Below are positions 57,836 through 64,000 of a DNA stretch of 64,000 nucleotides, one piece after another. The DNA comes from Aphelocoma coerulescens (lineage: Eukaryota; Chordata; Aves; Passeriformes; Corvidae): contig NW_027183586.1 in NCBI RefSeq assembly GCF_041296385.1, forward strand, positions 62,001-126,000. Reading direction: 5' to 3'. Position 1 is the stretch's first letter; every line of letters starts with the position of its first letter. The notes under the pieces are model-generated. The model made no database searches. It was not told the DNA's origin and saw only the letters and a program-made list of their open reading frames with translations. The position numbers and the translations under genes are program-made.

Positions 57836-60103
57836 GGCTCTCCTGGGAGCCACGGGTCACAAAGCACCGTGGGCTCTGTGCAGCCCCGCTGTGTCACAAT
57901 GGCCGCTGGCTTCCACGAGCCCCCGCAGTGTCCCAGTGGGCCCCGTGGCTTTAGGAGTGGGTGGCTGGGAGTTGGTGCCAGCGGCTGGGGGAGCAGCAGC
58001 AGGGACTGTGTGTGGACAGTGCCATGGCCACTTGTGTGGCCACTGGTGTCTCTGTGTCAGGCACAGCCGTGGTGTGTAACACCGGCTCTGGGTCCTTTGG
58101 CTGTGCAGGTGGCAGTCACGGCCTGGAGCAGGGCTGCTCCCGGGGGACAGCCTGGGGCAGGAGGCTGCTGGAGATTCATTCCCCACACTCCTTGTCATGA
58201 GGTGCTCAGAGTGATTGGAAAGGCTGTTGGCAGCAGGCAGTTCTCTGGGTTCAAGCTGTGGAGCTGTCAGCGGGAATGCAAAGGCCAAGCTGGTGAGCCT
58301 TTTGTCCTGGTGCCTTTAGTGTGTGAGCAGTCCCTGGTGCTGTTGTCTTTGGATCCTGAGTGTGGGAGAGGCAAGGCTTAGGATGGTGCGTAGAGCTGAG
58401 AAGGAAAGTGCCGAGAGCAGCGTGTGTGCTGCTGCTTTGAGGGGTGCAGTTGAAGTTGTAGGCAGCAAGAGCTTTCTCAGCTGGCCCTTTTGTGAGCTCT
58501 GCTTTTGCCAGATGACTTCCATCTTACCCTCTTACCATCTTAGCCTCTCATTTTTGCATATCCCAAACCCCCTTCCAAACATCCAGCAGCTGCTTGTAAA
58601 GAAGAAGTCCTAGAACAAAAAGCCAGTGCTGCCTTTCATAGCCCCTTTGCTGTCTATGAAGTAGAGGAAAGAAGCTAGTGAGACGCACTTTCTTTCTCAA
58701 CTCCATAGAGCGCATCCTTCTCTCAAGGTGGCAGAGTCCTTGGCGGAAGTGAAGCATCTGCAGCTGCAGTTCAGACTGAGAGATGTGCCAGGACAGGAAA
58801 CATTTGCTGACCTTCCCTGTTCCCTGTGCAACATGATTCTCGCATCCCAGTCACTTTCACATACCTTCGGTATCCCTGAGTCCAAGCAGCTAAAGCTCAC
58901 AGAGACAGAAGTGTCAGGAAGGAAAACGTTGCAAAAGCACCCCCTTCTCTTATCAGCATATAAATTGTGCACAACAGGCTGCGGCACCGAACCTTCCTTC
59001 TCAGATAGACATGCCATCACACTTTTCACTCTTGCAGCTCGGTTGAAAAGCTCCAGCAGCTGCTCCCGCAATAGCAAAAGGTTCTAGAAGTGAAAGCCAG
59101 TTTGGGGCTGCACCTTCTCCTTGCCGCATGTAAGCCACACCAAACTCCCTGATGCACTCTGTCCTCCCCTTCTCAAAGGAGTAGACGGTGGCATCAGGAC
59201 ACACCTGTGTCCCAGCAGCTGGGTGCCCAGCCGGGAGCAGGAGCAGGGCTGGGGCTGCTCCCAAAGTTGCCCCGCCCCAATGCCAGAGCCGGACATATGC
59301 TGAGGGGGGGCTGGATCAGGCTTTATTGTCCAGCTGCATGCCAGGAGTGAGCACAAAATCTACCTGCATTCTCTGCAGCATGCCATCCTGGAGCAGAGCC
59401 ATTGCCAAAGGAAGCCGTGAGCCCGTGCCAAGCCAGTGCCGGAGTGGGATCCTAGCAGCACCTGTGGAAGCCGGGAGAGAGGAGCCCACCTGGAGCAGGT
59501 TCGTGCAGGATTAATCATCCCGTGGCTTCCCACCAGGGTCCTGTTGCTTCCAAAAGGCCCCACAGCGTCACTGTGGCCCCTCGGTTCCACCAGGTTCCAT
59601 AGCGTCACTGTGGTGCCCAGGGTTCCGTCAGCTTCGCCAGCATCCCCACGGTCTGCAGAGCTCCCCGAGCTTCTGTGGTGTCACAGTGGAGGCAGGGTTG
59701 CATCAGGTTCCATAGCATCAGCACGGTCTCCAGGGCTCCCAGAGGTTCTGTGGTGTCACAGTGGAGGCAGGGTTGCATCAGGTTCCATAGCATCACCACA
59801 GTCTCCAGGGCTCCCTGAGCTTCTGTGGTGTCACAGTGGAGGCAGGGTTGCATCAGGTTCCATAGCATCAGCACGGTCTCCAGGGCTCCCAGAGGTTCTG
59901 TGGTGTCACAGAGGAGGCAGGGTTGCATCAGGTTCCATAGCATCACCACGGTCTCCAGGGCTCCAAGAGCTTCTGTGGTGTCACAGAGGAGGCAGGGTTG
60001 CATCAGGTTCAATAGCATCAGCACGGTCTCCAGGGCTCCCCTGAGCTTCTGTGGTGGTGTCACAGAGGAGCCAGGCTTCCTTGTAGTTCCCCAGCATCAC
60101 AAA
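57836..60103. repeat. Satellite unit U21
   Basis: 2,268 bp. Variant string T/T/G/T/GG/G/G/C, as in U12. Confidence 0.93.
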
Positions 60104-62371
60104 GGCTCTCCTGGGAGCCACGGGTCACAAAGCACCGTGGGCTCTGTGCAGCCCCGCTGTGTCACAATGGCCGCTGGCTTCCACAAGCCCCCGCAGTGTC
60201 CCAGTGGGCCCCGTGGCTTTAGGAGTGGGTGGCTGGGAGTTGGTGCCAGCGGCTGGGGGAGCAGCAGCAGGGACTGTGTGTGGACAGTGCCATGGCCACT
60301 TGTGTGGCCACTGGTGTCTCTGTGCCAGGCACAGCCGTGGTGTGTAACACCGGCTCTGGGTCCTTTGGCTGTGCAGGTGGCAGTCACGGCCTGGAGCAGG
60401 GCTGCTCCCGGGGGACAGCCTGGGGCAGGAGGCTGCTGGAGATTCATTCCCCACACTCCTTGTCATGAGGTGCTCAGAGTGATTGGAAAGGCTGTTGGCA
60501 GCAGGCAGTTCTCTGGGTTCAAGCTGTGGAGCTGTCAGCGGGAATGCAAAGGCCAAGCTGGTGAGCCTTTTGTCCTGGTGCCTTTAGTGTGTGAGCAGTC
60601 CCTGGTGCCGTTGTCTTTGGATCCTGAGTGTGGGAGAGGCAAGGCTTAGGATGGTGCGTAGAGCTGAGAAGGAAAGTGCCGAGAGCAGCATGTGTGCTGC
60701 TGCTTTGAGGGGTGCAGTTGAAGTTGTAGGCAGCAAGAGCTTTCTCAGCTGGCCCTTTTGTGAGCTCTGCTTTTGCCAGATGACTTCCATCTTACCCTCT
60801 TACCATCTTAGCCTCTCATTTTTGCATATCCCAAACCCCCTTCCAAACATCCAGCAGCTGCTTGTAAAGAAGAAGTCCTAGAACAAAAAGCCAGTGCTGC
60901 CTTTCATAGCCCCTTTGCTGTCTATGAAGTAGAGGAAAGAAGCTAGTGAGACGCACTTTCTTTCTCAACTCCATAGAGCGCATCCTTCTCTCAAGGTGGC
61001 AGAGTCCTTGGCGGAAGTGAAGCATCTGCAGCTGCAGTTCAGACTGAGAGATGTGCCAGGACAGGAAACATTTGCTGACCTTCCCTGTTCCCTGTGCAAC
61101 ATGATTCTCGCATCCCAGTCACTTTCACATACCTTCGGTATCCCTGAGTCCAAGCAGCTAAAGCTCACAGAGACAGAAGTGTCAGGAAGGAAAACGTTCC
61201 AAAAGCACCCCCTTCTCTTATCAGCATATAAATTGTGCACAACAGGCTGCGGCACCGAACCTTCCTTCTCAGATAGACATGCCATCACACTTTTCACTCT
61301 TGCAGCTCGGTTGAAAAGCTCCAGCAGCTGCTCCCGCAATAGCAAAAGGTTCTAGAAGTGAAAGCCAGTTTGGGGCTGCACCTTCTCCTTGCCGCATGTA
61401 AGCCACACCAAACTCCCTGATGCACTCTGTCCTCCCCTTCTCAAAGGAGTAGACGGTGGCATCAGGACACACCTGTGTCCCAGCAGCTGGGTGCCCAGCC
61501 GGGAGCAGGAGCAGGGCTGGGGCTGCTCCCAAAGTTGCCCCGCCCCAATGCCAGAGCCGGACATATGCTGAGGGGGGGCTGGATCAGGCTTTATTGTCCA
61601 GCTGCATGCCAGGAGTGAGCACAAAATCTACCTGCATTCTCTGCAGCATGCCATCCTGGAGCAGAGCCATTGCCAAAGGAAGCCGTGAGCCCGTGCCAAG
61701 CCAGTGCCGGAGTGGGATCCTAGCAGCACCTGTGGAAGCCGGGAGAGAGGAGCCCACCTGGAGCAGGTTCGTGCAGGATTAATCATCCCGTGGCTTCCCA
61801 CCAGGGTCCTGTTGCTTCCAAAAGGCCCCACAGTGTCACTGTGGCCCCTCGGTTCCACCAGGTTCCATAGCGTCACTGTGGTGCCCAGGGTTCCGTCAGC
61901 TTCGCCAGCATCCCCACGGTCTGCAGAGCTCCCCGAGCTTCTGTGGTGTCACAGTGGAGGCAGGGTTGCATCAGGTTCCATAGCATCAGCACGGTCTCCA
62001 GGGCTCCCAGAGGTTCTGTGGTGTCACAGTGGAGGCAGGGTTGCATCAGGTTCCATAGCATCACCACAGTCTCCAGGGCTCCCTGAGCTTCTGTGGTGTC
62101 ACAGTGGAGGCAGGGTTGCATCAGGTTCCATAGCATCAGCACGGTCTCCAGGGCTCCCAGAGGTTCTGTGGTGTCACAGAGGAGGCAGGGTTGCATCAGG
62201 TTCCATAGCATCACCACGGTCTCCAGGGCTCCAAGAGCTTCTGTGGTGTCACAGAGGAGGCAGGGTTGCATCAGGTTCAATAGCATCAGCACGGTCTCCA
62301 GGGCTCCCCTGAGCTTCTGTGGTGGTGTCACAGAGGAGGCAGGCTTCCTTGTAGTTCCCCAGCATCACAAA
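60104..62371. repeat. Satellite unit U22
   Basis: 2,268 bp. Variant string C/C/A/T/GG/C/G/T, as in U13. The tail ends GAGGCAGGC, of the U1/U4-U7 type, and there is a private CCACAAGCC at about 60184. Confidence 0.93.
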
Positions 62372-64000
62372 GGCTCTCCTGGGAGCCACGGGTCACAAAG
62401 CACCGTGGGCTCTGTGCAGCCCCGCTGTGTCACAATGGCCGCTGGCTTCCACGAGCCCCCGCAGTGTCCCAGTGGGCCCCGTGGCTTTAGGAGTGGGTGG
62501 CTGGGAGTTGGTGCCAGCGGCTGGGGGAGCAGCAGCAGGGACTGTGTGTGGACAGTGCCATGGCCACTTGTGTGGCCACTGGTGTCTCTGTGCCAGGCAC
62601 AGCCGTGGTGTGTAACACCGGCTCTGGGTCCTTTGGCTGTGCAGGTGGCAGTCACGGCCTGGAGCAGGGCTGCTCCCGGGGGACAGCCTGGGGCAGGAGG
62701 CTGCTGGAGATTCATTCCCCACACTCCTTGTCATGAGGTGCTCAGAGTGATTGGAAAGGCTGTTGGCAGCAGGCAGTTCTCTGGGTTCAAGCTGTGGAGC
62801 TGTCAGCGGGAATGCAAAGGCCAAGCTGGTGAGCCTTTTGTCCTGGTGCCTTTAGTGTGTGAGCAGTCCCTGGTGCCGTTGTCTTTGGATCCTGAGTGTG
62901 GGAGAGGCAAGGCTTAGGATGGTGCGTAGAGCTGAGAAGGAAAGTGCCGAGAGCAGCGTGTGTGCTGCTGCTTTGAGGGGTGCAGTTGAAGTTGTAGGCA
63001 GCAAGAGCTTTCTCAGCTGGCCCTTTTGTGAGCTCTGCTTTTGCCAGATGACTTCCATCTTACCCTCTTACCATCTTAGCCTCTCATTTTTGCATATCCC
63101 AAACCCCCTTCCAAACATCCAGCAGCTGCTTGTAAAGAAGAAGTCCTAGAACAAAAAGCCAGTGCTGCCTTTCATAGCCCCTTTGCTGTCTATGAAGTAG
63201 AGGAAAGAAGCTAGTGAGACGCACTTTCTTTCTCAACTCCATAGAGCGCATCCTTCTCTCAAGGTGGCAGAGTCCTTGGCGGAAGTGAAGCATCTGCAGC
63301 TGCAGTTCAGACTGAGAGATGTGCCAGGACAGGAAACATTTGCTGACCTTCCCTGTTCCCTGTGCAACATGATTCTCGCATCCCAGTCACTTTCACATAC
63401 CTTCGGTATCCCTGAGTCCAAGCAGCTAAAGCTCACAGAGACAGAAGTGTCAGGAAGGAAAACGTTCCAAAAGCACCCCCTTCTCTTATCAGCATATAAA
63501 TTGTGCACAACAGGCTGCGGCACCGAACCTTCCTTCTCAGATAGACATGCCATCACACTTTTCACTCTTGCAGCTCGGTTGAAAAGCTCCAGCAGCTGCT
63601 CCCGCAATAGCAAAAGGTTCTAGAAGTGAAAGCCAGTTTGGGGCTGCACCTTCTCCTTGCCGCATGTAAGCCACACCAAACTCCCTGATGCACTCTGTCC
63701 TCCCCTTCTCAAAGGAGTAGACGGTGGCATCAGGACACACCTGTGTCCCAGCAGCTGGGTGCCCAGCCGGGAGCAGGAGCAGGGCTGGGGCTGCTCCCAA
63801 AGTTGCCCCGCCCCAATGCCAGAGCCGGACATATGCTGAGGGGGGGCTGGATCAGGCTTTATTGTCCAGCTGCATGCCAGGAGTGAGCACAAAATCTACC
63901 TGCATTCTCTGCAGCATGCCATCCTGGAGCAGAGCCATTGCCAAAGGAAGCCGTGAGCCCGTGCCAAGCCAGTGCCGGAGTGGGATCCTAGCAGCACCTG
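62372..64000. repeat. Satellite unit U23, partial
   Basis: The first 1,629 bp of a unit, cut by the window edge before the minisatellite. Readable variants are C/C/G/T/GG/C/G; position 1731 is not reached. Confidence 0.92.

Larger units (their letters stand above)
55568..64000. repeat. Macrosatellite block 3 (units U20-U22 and partial U23)
   Basis: Three complete 2,268-bp units and the first 1,629 bp of a fourth, to the window edge. The order of unit types here (U10-like, U12-like, U13-like) follows that to the right of ERV copy 1 but is one unit shorter. No gene is supported. Confidence 0.95.

Overview
The window is almost entirely a tandem array of one ~2,268-bp, GC-rich satellite (macrosatellite) unit, interrupted twice by the same endogenous retrovirus (ERV). 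It is vertebrate nuclear DNA. A bird is the best guess, because the ERV envelope has the transmembrane-subunit layout of avian alpharetroviruses (cysteine-flanked internal fusion loop, LQNRAA motif, C-x6-CC). This is inferred from family knowledge; no species or chromosome can be named from the sequence. I find no cellular gene, RNA gene or CRISPR array.

Layout: 1-270, end of a partial unit; 271-20679, nine units; 20680-26781, ERV copy 1 (minus strand); 26787-49466, ten units; 49467-55562, ERV copy 2 (minus strand); 55568-64000, three full units and one partial unit. I phase units to begin at GGCTC, directly after the ACAAA that became the ERV target-site duplication. Nineteen full units are 2,268 bp and three (U4, U5, U7) are 2,267 bp. 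Roughly the last 530 bp of each unit is a 75-bp minisatellite. Since 75 is a multiple of three, it keeps long frames open on both strands. The longest of these frames begin at GTG or TTG rather than ATG and are not treated as genes.

Each ERV reads leftwards: 832-bp 5' LTR, lysine-type primer binding site, ~600-nt leader with six degenerate repeats, consensus splice donor, gag start, a long Ala/Pro-rich tract, a short capsid N-terminus joined in frame to the end of integrase, then an open envelope gene, polypurine tract and 832-bp 3' LTR. Most of capsid, nucleocapsid, protease, reverse transcriptase and most of integrase are absent, so the element could not replicate alone. Copy 2 keeps an 836-codon fused frame. 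Copy 1 has a stop at codon 455 of that frame. The envelope frame is open in both.

The main finding is that both ERVs sit at the same base of the unit, with the same ACAAA duplication and the same linked flanking variants, 28,787 bp apart. One insertion was therefore copied together with surrounding units, so the retrovirus has become part of a higher-order satellite repeat. Unit-by-unit variants show later gain or loss of single units and patchy homogenisation.
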